From the NCBI GenBank assembly GCA_021794855.1, contig JAJYPZ010000109.1, positions 1 to 5,225 on the forward strand: DNA of 5,225 nt, read 5' to 3'. This document shows, in pieces, positions 1-5,225 of this stretch; within the stretch, counting starts at the first letter, position 1, and the number at the start of each line of letters is the position of its first letter. The position numbers and the translations under genes were made by a program. The notes below the pieces were generated by a model, which worked only from the letters and a program-made list of their open reading frames with translations, was not told where the DNA came from and made no database searches. This stretch comes from Pseudomonadota bacterium. Its GTDB lineage: Bacteria > Pseudomonadota > Gammaproteobacteria > Burkholderiales > Sulfuriferulaceae.

Positions 1-278
1 ACTACGCCGGTCAGTACGATATCCCGCCCTTCCCAGCTACGCGGCAAGCTGTCGTCGAGTCGATGTTGCGCCAGCAAGGCGCCATAGAAAAATCCTGCGG
101 CGAAACAGATGATCGCGAGACCGCCCTGCCGCAACCGTCGCCACCATTCCTGCCGGGGTAATATCCAGACCGCGGCAGCCAATAAAGGCAGCCCCCATAA
201 TCCTGCGACAGAGGGCAATTCGGTTTGCGATTGCAAACACATGACGCCGACGACAAAAGCAAGGATAGCCAGCAGCAT
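1..278 (-). CDS. comEC: ComEC/Rec2-family DNA internalization protein, N-terminal fragment (runs off left edge)
   Basis: This is the start of a competence channel protein, which in the family carries single-stranded DNA across the inner membrane during natural transformation. Only 92 codons are inside the window. A hydrophobic segment at residues 1-16 is followed by a second at about 25-40, a basic stretch (residues 42-50, PRQEWWRRLR) and a third hydrophobic segment at about 53-70. Then comes the family-typical junction RLDDSLPRSWEGRDIVLTGV at 73-92, which matches the 'RL...LP...EGRD..VTG.V' entry to the DUF4131 domain just after the first membrane helices. The ATG at 278 is the only ATG between the in-frame stop at 291-293 and the conserved part; a weak GACGGA-like site precedes it by about 8 bases. 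A minus-strand TATTAT at 311-316 could be a -10, but no -35 was found. The competence and metallo-hydrolase domains lie outside the window, so intactness cannot be judged. A frame-shadow ORF starting at the overlapping ATG near 294 lacks this similarity. Confidence 0.85.
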   Translation of the reverse strand, partial: MLLAILAFVVGVMCLQSQTELPSVAGLWGLPLLAAAVWILPRQEWWRRLRQGGLAIICFAAGFFYGALLAQHRLDDSLPRSWEGRDIVLTGV

Positions 279-367
279 GAATGCATTCCGTCAATTATTA
301 ACAAACGGATATAATACGCCCGCTGTGCTACGCATCGGTTAAAATGTGCGCCCGGCAAAAAAATCGT

Positions 368-2401
368 TTAAATTTCGGGAACGGCGTCTACGCCAAACAA
401 TACCGCTTTAAGCCGCTTCAATTCGTCGCGCAGTTCGGCGGCGCGCTCGAATTCCAGATTTTTCGCCGCCGCCAGCATATCTTTTTCCACTTGTTTCAAT
501 TCGCGAGTCAGGGTTTTTTCATCTTTGCTGCGATACGAGGCTATTTTCTGCTCGGCCTTGTGTTGAGCCTGCGCGCTTTCCATATCGTACGCGCCTTCGA
601 TGATGTCTTTGATGCCCTTGACGATGCCGCGCGGCGTAATGCCGTGCAGCGTATTGAATTCGATCTGCTTTTGCCGGCGCCGCTCATTCTCGCTCATCGC
701 CCGCTGCATCGAACCGGTAATACGGTCGGCATACAAAATGGCGCGACCGTGCAGATGCCTGGCGGCGCGCCCTATGGTCTGGATCAATGAGCGCTCCGAG
801 CGCAGGAATCCTTCCTTGTCCGCATCCAGAATAGCGACCAGCGACACTTCCGGGATATCCAGCCCTTCGCGCAACAAATTAATCCCGACCAGTACGTCGA
901 ACAGGCCCAAACGTAAGTCGCGAATGATTTCCACCCGCTCGACGGTGTCGACATCGGAATGCAGATACCGAACTTTTACTCCGTGTTCGGCCAGATAATC
1001 GGTCAGATTTTCCGACATCCGTTTAGTCAACGTCGTCACCAGTACGCGCTCGTTCAAGGCAACGCGCTTGGTGATTTCGGACAGCACGTCGTCGACTTGC
1101 GTCGCCACGGGCCGAACCTCGATAATAGGGTCCAGCAATCCGGTGGGCCGCACCACCTGTTCAACGACTTGCCCCTGGTGCTGCCGTTCGTACTCGGCCG
1201 GGGTCGCCGAAATAAATACGGTCTGGCGCATCACGCGCTCGAATTCGTCGAAGCGCAACGGCCGGTTATCCATCGCCGACGGCAGCCGAAAACCGTAATT
1301 GACCAGATTTTCCTTGCGCGCGCGATCGCCTTTGTACATACCGCCGACTTGCGGAATCGTGACGTGCGATTCATCGATAAACATCAGCGCGCGCGGAGGT
1401 AAATAATCGAGCAGAGTCGGCGGCGGTTCTCCGGGTTTTCGGCCCGACAAATGACGCGAGTAGTTTTCTATGCCCTTACAGAATCCCAGCTCATTCATCA
1501 TTTCCAGGTCGAAACGCGTACGCTGCTCCAGACGTTGCGCTTCGACCAGCTTGTTGTCGCGGTAATACTCTTCCAGCCGCTCGCGCAGTTCCAGCTTCAC
1601 CGCCTCCATCGCGCGCAAGGTCGTGCTGCGCGGCGTCACGTAATGGCTGGACGGATACACAGTATAGCGCGCCAGTTTCTGCAACAAATGACCGGTCAGC
1701 GGGTCGAACATACGGATACTTTCTATCTCGTCGTCGAACAGGGACACGCGCACCGCATGTTCCGCGTTTTCGGCCGGAAAGATGTCGAGCACATCGCCGC
1801 GTACGCGAAATATGCCGCGCTTGAACTCGATTTCGTTACGTTCGTATTGCATCCCGATCAATCGCTGTATGGCATCGCGTTGCGACAGTTTTTCTCCCTG
1901 CCGCAGATGCAGAATCATCTGATGATAATCGGCAGGATTGCCGATACCGTAAATGGCCGAGACGGTCGCCACCACAATGCTGTCTTTGCGTTCCAGCAAT
2001 GCCTTGGTCGCGGACAGGCGCATCTGCTCGATATGCTCGTTGATGCTGGAATCTTTTTCGATAAACAGATCCCGCGCCGGAACGTACGCTTCGGGCTGAT
2101 AATAATCGTAATACGAAACGAAATATTCAACCGAATTTTCCGGAAAAAATTCGCGCATCTCCGCGTAAAGCTGTGCCGCCAGGGTTTTGTTCGGCGCCAT
2201 GATCATCGCCGGACGACCGAGTTGCGCAATGACGTTCGCCATCGTATACGTCTTGCCCGAACCGGTCACGCCCAGCAATGTCTGGAACGCCAGACCGTCC
2301 CGTATTCCCGTCACCAGCTTTTCTATCGCCTCGGGCTGGTCGCCGGCCGGTAAAAAAGGTTGATGCAAACGAAAAGGACTATTGGGAAAAGTGACAATCA
2401 C
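368..2401 (-). CDS. uvrB: UvrB, excinuclease ABC subunit B
   Basis: UvrB is the damage-verifying, ATP-dependent subunit of nucleotide excision repair. It is loaded on DNA by UvrA and then recruits the nuclease UvrC. The 677-residue product matches the family's usual length (673 in E. coli) and is collinear with it. Visible motifs are Walker A GVTGSGKT at 44-51 (catalytic K50), the beta-hairpin [16 protein letters not shown] at 93-108 with the tyrosines that clamp and probe the strand (Y97, Y98, Y100, Y101), DESH Walker B at 343-346, SATP at 398-401, and helicase motif [10 protein letters not shown] at 541-548 (R545, R548). A C-terminal UVR motif at about 635-665 ([18 protein letters not shown]) is the UvrC-contact region. 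The start is GTG at 2399-2401: the conserved FRLHQPF..GDQPEAI block begins at residue 10, so the TTG at codon 12 would delete family sequence. An AGGGGG lies 11 bases upstream. No LexA-type box (CTG-N10-CAG) was seen upstream. comEC follows on the same strand after 89 bases. Confidence 0.98.
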   Translation of the reverse strand: MIVTFPNSPFRLHQPFLPAGDQPEAIEKLVTGIRDGLAFQTLLGVTGSGKTYTMANVIAQLGRPAMIMAPNKTLAAQLYAEMREFFPENSVEYFVSYYDYYQPEAYVPARDLFIEKDSSINEHIEQMRLSATKALLERKDSIVVATVSAIYGIGNPADYHQMILHLRQGEKLSQRDAIQRLIGMQYERNEIEFKRGIFRVRGDVLDIFPAENAEHAVRVSLFDDEIESIRMFDPLTGHLLQKLARYTVYPSSHYVTPRSTTLRAMEAVKLELRERLEEYYRDNKLVEAQRLEQRTRFDLEMMNELGFCKGIENYSRHLSGRKPGEPPPTLLDYLPPRALMFIDESHVTIPQVGGMYKGDRARKENLVNYGFRLPSAMDNRPLRFDEFERVMRQTVFISATPAEYERQHQGQVVEQVVRPTGLLDPIIEVRPVATQVDDVLSEITKRVALNERVLVTTLTKRMSENLTDYLAEHGVKVRYLHSDVDTVERVEIIRDLRLGLFDVLVGINLLREGLDIPEVSLVAILDADKEGFLRSERSLIQTIGRAARHLHGRAILYADRITGSMQRAMSENERRRQKQIEFNTLHGITPRGIVKGIKDIIEGAYDMESAQAQHKAEQKIASYRSKDEKTLTRELKQVEKDMLAAAKNLEFERAAELRDELKRLKAVLFGVDAVPEI

Positions 2402-2412
2402 GAGTAAAATCG

Positions 2413-2418
2413 CCCCCT
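2413..2418 (-). promoter_or_regulatory. Ribosome binding site of uvrB
   Basis: The minus strand reads AGGGGG here, 11 bases before the GTG start of uvrB at 2401. The spacing is slightly long, but this is the only purine-rich Shine-Dalgarno candidate near the GTG. It supports that start over the internal TTG at codon 12. Confidence 0.5.
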
Positions 2419-2439
2419 AAATAATGACTGGAAACACGC

Positions 2440-2460
2440 CCGTCGCCGAACGACGGTTTT
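2440..2460 (+). terminator. Hairpin with T-tail in the uvrB/aminotransferase divergent region
   Basis: CCGTCG (2440-2445) and CGACGG (2451-2456) form a perfect 6-bp GC-rich stem with a 5-base loop, followed directly by TTTT (2457-2460). This is the form of a short rho-independent terminator for plus-strand transcription. The position is odd: the only plus-strand gene nearby starts 64 bases downstream, and upstream lies the antisense strand of uvrB. It could stop antisense transcripts leaving uvrB or attenuate a long aminotransferase leader. On the minus strand it would be a stem-loop in the uvrB 5' leader without a following T-tract. The structure is seen directly; its role is inference. Confidence 0.4.
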
Positions 2461-2471
2461 CAGATTACGAA

Positions 2472-2480
2472 TATTATCAT
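2472..2480 (+). promoter_or_regulatory. Possible -10 element(s) of the aminotransferase gene
   Basis: TATTAT (2472-2477) and the overlapping TATCAT (2475-2480) each match TATAAT at five of six positions, and lie 44 to 52 bases before the TTG start. No recognisable -35 hexamer is found at 15 to 18 bases upstream, so the promoter would be weak or activator-dependent if real. The same bases overlap a minus-strand -10 candidate for uvrB. Confidence 0.25.
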
Positions 2481-2502
2481 GCCGCGTAATTAAACCCGGC
2501 AA
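2473..2502 (-). promoter_or_regulatory. Possible sigma-70 promoter of uvrB
   Basis: On the minus strand, TTGCCG (2497-2502, four of six to TTGACA) and GATAAT (2473-2478, five of six to TATAAT) are separated by 18 bases. Transcription from it would give a leader of roughly 65 bases that includes the hairpin at 2440-2456. This is a motif match by eye only. Confidence 0.3.
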
Positions 2503-2512
2503 AGACAGCCTT

Positions 2513-2517
2513 AAGGA
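2513..2517 (+). promoter_or_regulatory. Ribosome binding site deciding the TTG start of the aminotransferase
   Basis: AAGGA lies 6 bases before the TTG at 2524, an ideal Shine-Dalgarno spacing. There is no in-frame ATG or GTG nearby, and the conserved N-terminal block LSHRVLAIKPSPTLAV starts straight after it, so TTG is the supported initiation codon. Confidence 0.75.
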
Positions 2518-2523
2518 TCGAAG

Positions 2524-3717
2524 TTGAAACTCTCACACCGCGTACTGGCCATCAAACCCTCACCGACGCTTGCCGTAACCAGCCGCGCGGCCAGACTGAA
2601 AGCAGAAGGAAGGGATATTATTGGATTAGGCGCCGGCGAACCCGATTTCGATACGCCGCGCCACATCAAGGATGCGGCTATCGCAGCGATTAACAGCGGC
2701 TTTACCAAATATACTGCAGTAGGCGGAACGCCCTCCCTGAAACAGGCAGTGATCGCCAAATTCAAACGCGACAACGGGCTCGACTATACCGCGAGACAAA
2801 TTCTCGTGTCGTGCGGCGGCAAACAAAGCTTTTTCAATCTGATTCAGGCGCTGATCGATCCCGGCGACGAAGTGCTCATTCCGGCACCATACTGGGTCTC
2901 TTATCCGGACATCGTCATCCTGGCCGGCGGCACGCCCGTCATCGTGCAGGCCGGAATCGACCAGGGTTTTAAAATCACCCCCGCACAGCTGCAGGCCGCC
3001 ATCACGCCGCACACCCGGCTGGTCGTACTCAACAGTCCTGGCAATCCCAGCGGTGCAGTCTACAGCCGGGCTGAATTGCTTGCGCTGGGAGAAGTATTGC
3101 GCCGCCATCCCGAAATCATCGTCGCCACCGACGATATGTACGAACACATCCGTCTGCAAGACGAACCGTTTTACAATATCCTTAACGCCTGCCCCGACCT
3201 GTATCCGCGCACTGTCGTTTTAAACGGGGTATCCAAGGCCTACGCCATGACCGGCTGGCGCATCGGTTATTGCGCGGGACCGGAAGACTTGATCACGGCA
3301 ATGGAGAACGTACAATCGCAATCGACTTCCAATCCGGCTTCGATTTCACAAATTGCCGCCGAAGCCGCGCTAAATGGCGATCAGGGGTGCATCATGCCCA
3401 TGCTCGACGCCTTTCGCGAACGTCACGAATTTATCGTCGACAAGCTGAATCGGATCGAAGGAGTTCATTGCCTGTATGCCGGCGGAGCGTTTTACGCTTT
3501 TCCCGACGTCAGCCACGCTATCCGCCGATTATACGAAACAGGCACCATTACGGCACCTACCGATATTGCGCTCAGCGAATTTCTGCTCGAAAAAGCCGGC
3601 GTCGCCGTCGTCCCCGGCTCGGCATTCGGCAGCGAAGGTTATATCCGCCTGTCGTTCGCCACGTCCATGGACAATCTCAAGGCGGCAAGCCTGCGTCTGG
3701 AGACCTGGATGGCATGA
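2524..3717 (+). CDS. PLP-dependent class I aminotransferase, aspartate (or aspartate/prephenate) aminotransferase type
   Basis: This cytosolic fold-type I enzyme exchanges an amino group between an amino acid, probably aspartate, and 2-oxoglutarate. The 397-residue sequence follows the bacterial class Ib AspAT pattern known from Thermus. It shows GAGEPDFDTP at 36-45 and TKYT.VGGTP at 61-70. GGKQ at 98-101 follows, where K100 is in the position of the lysine that recognises the distal carboxylate. PYWVSYP at 122-128 holds W124, which stacks on PLP. NSPGNPSGAVY at 170-180 holds N174. DDMYEHI at 203-209 holds D203, pairing with the pyridine nitrogen, and Y206. SKAYAMTGWRIGY at 237-249 holds the Schiff-base lysine K238 and R246. 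R375 in IRLSFAT binds the alpha-carboxylate. No catalytic residue is missing. The start is TTG with AAGGA 6 bases upstream. It is divergent from uvrB by 122 bases, an arrangement I recall from pseudomonads. Exact substrate is not fixed by sequence; aromatic amino acids or prephenate are alternatives. Confidence 0.93.
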   Translation: MKLSHRVLAIKPSPTLAVTSRAARLKAEGRDIIGLGAGEPDFDTPRHIKDAAIAAINSGFTKYTAVGGTPSLKQAVIAKFKRDNGLDYTARQILVSCGGKQSFFNLIQALIDPGDEVLIPAPYWVSYPDIVILAGGTPVIVQAGIDQGFKITPAQLQAAITPHTRLVVLNSPGNPSGAVYSRAELLALGEVLRRHPEIIVATDDMYEHIRLQDEPFYNILNACPDLYPRTVVLNGVSKAYAMTGWRIGYCAGPEDLITAMENVQSQSTSNPASISQIAAEAALNGDQGCIMPMLDAFRERHEFIVDKLNRIEGVHCLYAGGAFYAFPDVSHAIRRLYETGTITAPTDIALSEFLLEKAGVAVVPGSAFGSEGYIRLSFATSMDNLKAASLRLETWMA

Positions 3718-3760
3718 TATCTGCCTCAGTTAACGTTCCTTGCAAACTCATGGAAAGTTC

Positions 3761-3805
3761 GGCTGCATTTCTGATGCTGCCCGCAAAAGCGCAGGCTTAA
3801 CCTGC
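3761..3805. terminator. Cluster of small stem-loops between convergent genes, possible bidirectional terminator
   Basis: The 93-base gap between the aminotransferase stop and the uppP stop holds overlapping hairpins. GGCTGCAT / ATGCTGCC (3761-3768 / 3774-3781) has one T-T mismatch. GCCCGC / GCAGGC pairs imperfectly (3779-3796). GCAGG / CCTGC (3791-3795 / 3801-3805) is a perfect 5-bp stem, followed on the minus strand by GCTTTTG. None has a long T-tract directly behind a strong stem, so termination is plausible from position but not demonstrated. Confidence 0.3.
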
Positions 3806-3810
3806 CAATA

Positions 3811-4668
3811 TCATGTCCAGTGCAAGGTATGGCTGGTCAGCAGCACCATGCCGGAGGCAAACAGGCAATAATATCCGAATATATGCCATTTTCCATGCTC
3901 CAGCCATTGCGACAGCCACTTGAGCGCTACCAGCGCGGCGGCGAAACTCAGCACCATACCCGCCAGACTCGGCCATGCCACCTGCAGCATATTGCCGGCC
4001 AGGGCTTGAGAACCGTAAGCTTTATAAAATCGATACACTTCCTTGGCAATGACTGGCGGTGTCAATACGACTGCCAGAGCGAAACTGAATTCTTCGGAAC
4101 GAACTTTATCGATACCGAGCAGCAAACCCGTCGAAATCGTCGCTCCCGACCGGGAAAACCCCCTGAATGGCAGACACAAACCTTGAACCGCTCCTATCCA
4201 GGCAGATTGCGTATTACTCAGCGTGCGGCCCACTGTGGAAGTCGAATGGCGTGAAGAAACGATGATGATTATGCCGGCTGCCGCCAGGCCGGCGGCAATA
4301 ATATACACATTGCCGAACAGTTGTTCAATTTCGGCATGCGTACCCCGCAGGACCACATGTTCGATAAAAAACAGCAATGCCAGGCCGACTGCGCCGGTAA
4401 GCGCCGTCGCCACCACTACTGTCCGGGCGAACGGCCAGAACGTACTGGCGGAAGAAAAGTAACGGTCACGCCAGGAGCGCCAAAAATAGATAATCACAGC
4501 CAGCATGGTACCGGTATGGAGCATGACCAGCAAAAGCGTCATTTCCGGGGTGGTGGGATCGAATCCCATCAATTTGGCCGTAAGGATTACATGTGCCGAA
4601 CTGGACACCGGAAGCATTTCGCAAACTCCCTGTACCACAGCCAGCACTAAAACATCAAAAAAAGTCAT
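3811..4668 (-). CDS. uppP: Undecaprenyl-diphosphatase, UppP/BacA family
   Basis: UppP removes a phosphate from undecaprenyl diphosphate at the inner membrane, regenerating the lipid carrier for peptidoglycan and other envelope glycans; in the family, high dosage gives bacitracin resistance. The 285-residue product is of usual length and mostly hydrophobic, with membrane segments at about 44-63, 82-104, 120-138, 193-207, 232-250 and 263-279. The first motif, (E/Q)xxxE followed by PVSSxxH, reads QGVCEMLPVSSSAH at 13-26. Q13 replaces the E17 of E. coli, an allowed variant; E17, S23 and H26 are kept. The second motif, canonically PGxSRSxxT, reads RGFSRSGAT at 169-177: S172, R173 and T177 are kept but the leading proline is arginine. 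The ATG at 4668 has a GGA about 9 bases upstream. It is convergent with the aminotransferase and divergent from the hydrolase. A second, canonical UppP elsewhere in the genome cannot be excluded, so essentiality is unknown. Confidence 0.93.
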   Translation of the reverse strand: MTFFDVLVLAVVQGVCEMLPVSSSAHVILTAKLMGFDPTTPEMTLLLVMLHTGTMLAVIIYFWRSWRDRYFSSASTFWPFARTVVVATALTGAVGLALLFFIEHVVLRGTHAEIEQLFGNVYIIAAGLAAAGIIIIVSSRHSTSTVGRTLSNTQSAWIGAVQGLCLPFRGFSRSGATISTGLLLGIDKVRSEEFSFALAVVLTPPVIAKEVYRFYKAYGSQALAGNMLQVAWPSLAGMVLSFAAALVALKWLSQWLEHGKWHIFGYYCLFASGMVLLTSHTLHWT

Positions 4669-4967
4669 GTATTGATTCCGGTTTAAAGTATAAGAATTTC
4701 TGTAAGCATCGCGACAAACCCGAATACTTTAACAGTAGCCCCGAATTCTGTGCAAGTTTAAATTTTTAACGGATAGGCTTTGATTCAGGGTCGATTTCCA
4801 AAAGCCGGAATTACGGAACTTTGCGGCATGTTACTATATCATTTAAGAAATAAGCTTCTGCGTTGGATATTTCGGGACTAATCCATAAATAATTGACGAC
4901 CCCATAAGGCATATCGTTCACGCGGAATATTCTTTCGGCTCTTAAACTATCTCTTGAAAGCCTGCTT
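4669..4967. other. Divergent intergenic region between uppP and the cysteine hydrolase
   Basis: These 299 bases hold no credible gene. They are A+T-richer than the flanking genes, as expected for a two-way promoter region. Besides the uppP promoter candidate at 4687-4717, visible elements are a near-palindrome GTTTAAATTTTTAAC at 4756-4770, a GGAACTT resembling a sigma-E -35 at 4815-4821, a dyad TGGAT/ATCCA at 4864-4868 and 4881-4885, and an isolated TTGACG at 4893-4898 with no good -10 behind it. None is strong enough to name an operator. Confidence 0.6.
4687..4717 (-). promoter_or_regulatory. Possible promoter of uppP
   Basis: On the minus strand TATACT (4687-4692) matches TATAAT at five of six positions and sits 18 bases before the uppP ATG. 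The best upstream hexamer is TTGTCG (4712-4717, four of six), but at a long 19-base spacing. The leader would be very short. An alternative farther upstream is TTGCAC followed 18 bases later by TAAAGT. Confidence 0.3.
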
Positions 4968-5225
4968 ATGAACACTGCTTTAATCGGCATAGATTACATT
5001 GTCGACATCCTGGACCCAAATAAAGCCACAGCGCGTTCCGCCGGTCACGCCATGGCCCGCGATATCATCGGGAAAACCAATCGAGCACTGGCAATCGCAC
5101 GTAGACGCGGCTGGCTGACCATACTGGTCAAAGTCGGTTTCGCCAAAAATTATATCGACCAGCCCAAACAGTCCCCTTTATTCGGCAGGTTACACGAATA
5201 CGGGACTTTTGCCCTGGAAACTCCG
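4968..5225 (+). CDS. Isochorismatase-like cysteine hydrolase, N-terminal fragment (runs off right edge)
   Basis: The open frame from the ATG at 4968 continues past the window; 86 codons are visible. The opening TALIGIDYIVDIL (residues 3-15) is the first beta strand of the isochorismatase/nicotinamidase fold, with D9 in the position of the catalytic aspartate. A helix with TNRALAIARRRGW (37-49) leads to the second strand LTILVKVGF (50-58). SPLFGRLHEYGTFALETP (69-86) matches the segment that in many members precedes a 'G.E..P.L.P' loop. The catalytic lysine and cysteine would lie beyond the edge, so activity and substrate cannot be judged. Relatives act on nicotinamide, isochorismate, ureidoacrylate or unknown amides. 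The ATG is the only start near the conserved strand, with a weak GAAAG 7 bases before it. The gene diverges from uppP; no operon partner is visible. Confidence 0.82.
   Translation, partial: MNTALIGIDYIVDILDPNKATARSAGHAMARDIIGKTNRALAIARRRGWLTILVKVGFAKNYIDQPKQSPLFGRLHEYGTFALETP

Noticed and set aside
11..358. 115- and 85-codon minus-strand frames overlapping the comEC start
   Set aside because: Their translations are Cys- and Arg-rich with no family pattern, whereas the third minus frame reads as a clear ComEC N-terminus.
357..394. Possible uvrB terminator: GGCGT/ACGCC stem (383-394) and seven T on the minus strand (357-363)
   Set aside because: The stem is inside the uvrB coding end with almost no loop, and about 20 bases separate it from the T-run, so it is not a canonical terminator.
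1451..2353. 300-codon plus-strand open frame opposite uvrB, plus other long antisense frames at 344-790 and 959-1402
   Set aside because: They lie entirely opposite conserved uvrB coding sequence. The translations show no recognisable domain and are rich in His, Arg and Gln, as antisense shadows usually are.
3270..3800. 176-codon plus-strand frame overlapping the aminotransferase 3' half
   Set aside because: It is a shifted-frame reading of conserved aminotransferase sequence, extremely Arg-rich, with no domain.
4828..4881. 17-codon ORF (MLLYHLRNKLLRWIFRD) in the uppP-hydrolase gap
   Set aside because: It has no Shine-Dalgarno site and is too short to judge; the hydrophobic-basic composition alone does not support a toxin or leader peptide.
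4893..4921. TTGACG as a -35 for the hydrolase gene
   Set aside because: The bases at 16 to 18 spacing (around 4915-4922) read CGTTCACG, with no resemblance to a -10.
1..5225. Mobile elements, CRISPR, tRNA or rRNA, direct repeats
   Set aside because: No transposase or integrase, repeat-spacer array, cloverleaf or rRNA signature was found; gene content and composition look like core chromosome throughout.

Overview
The window (5,225 bases, roughly half G+C) looks like ordinary chromosome from a gammaproteobacterium. UvrB aligns with the E. coli protein almost without gaps. A PLP aminotransferase gene diverges from uvrB, an arrangement I recall from pseudomonads. An environmental lineage such as a methanotroph-like gammaproteobacterium would fit, but this is inference; nothing in the window fixes the genus. 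No phage, transposon, CRISPR, tRNA or rRNA signal was seen.

Layout. Positions 1-278 (minus) hold the first 92 codons of a ComEC/Rec2-type DNA-uptake channel, which runs off the left edge. Positions 368-2401 (minus) hold complete uvrB, which lies upstream of comEC on the same strand with an 89-base gap. Positions 2402-2523 are a divergent control region with a T-tailed hairpin and overlapping -10-like elements. Positions 2524-3717 (plus) hold a complete class I aminotransferase of the aspartate/prephenate aminotransferase type with a TTG start. Positions 3718-3810 are a short convergent gap with several small stem-loops. Positions 3811-4668 (minus) hold a complete UppP/BacA-type undecaprenyl-diphosphatase. 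Positions 4669-4967 are a 299-base divergent intergenic region. Positions 4968-5225 (plus) hold the first 86 codons of an isochorismatase-like cysteine hydrolase, which runs off the right edge.

How the genes relate. uvrB (nucleotide excision repair) and comEC (DNA import) are co-directional with no clear terminator between them, so partial co-transcription is possible. The aminotransferase (amino-acid nitrogen metabolism), uppP (recycling of the lipid carrier for wall and envelope glycans) and the hydrolase are separate functions with their own signals. I found no convincing new biological system. The points most worth a second look are the altered P-loop-like motif in UppP, the hairpin in the uvrB/aminotransferase divergent region, and the non-ATG starts of both genes flanking it.
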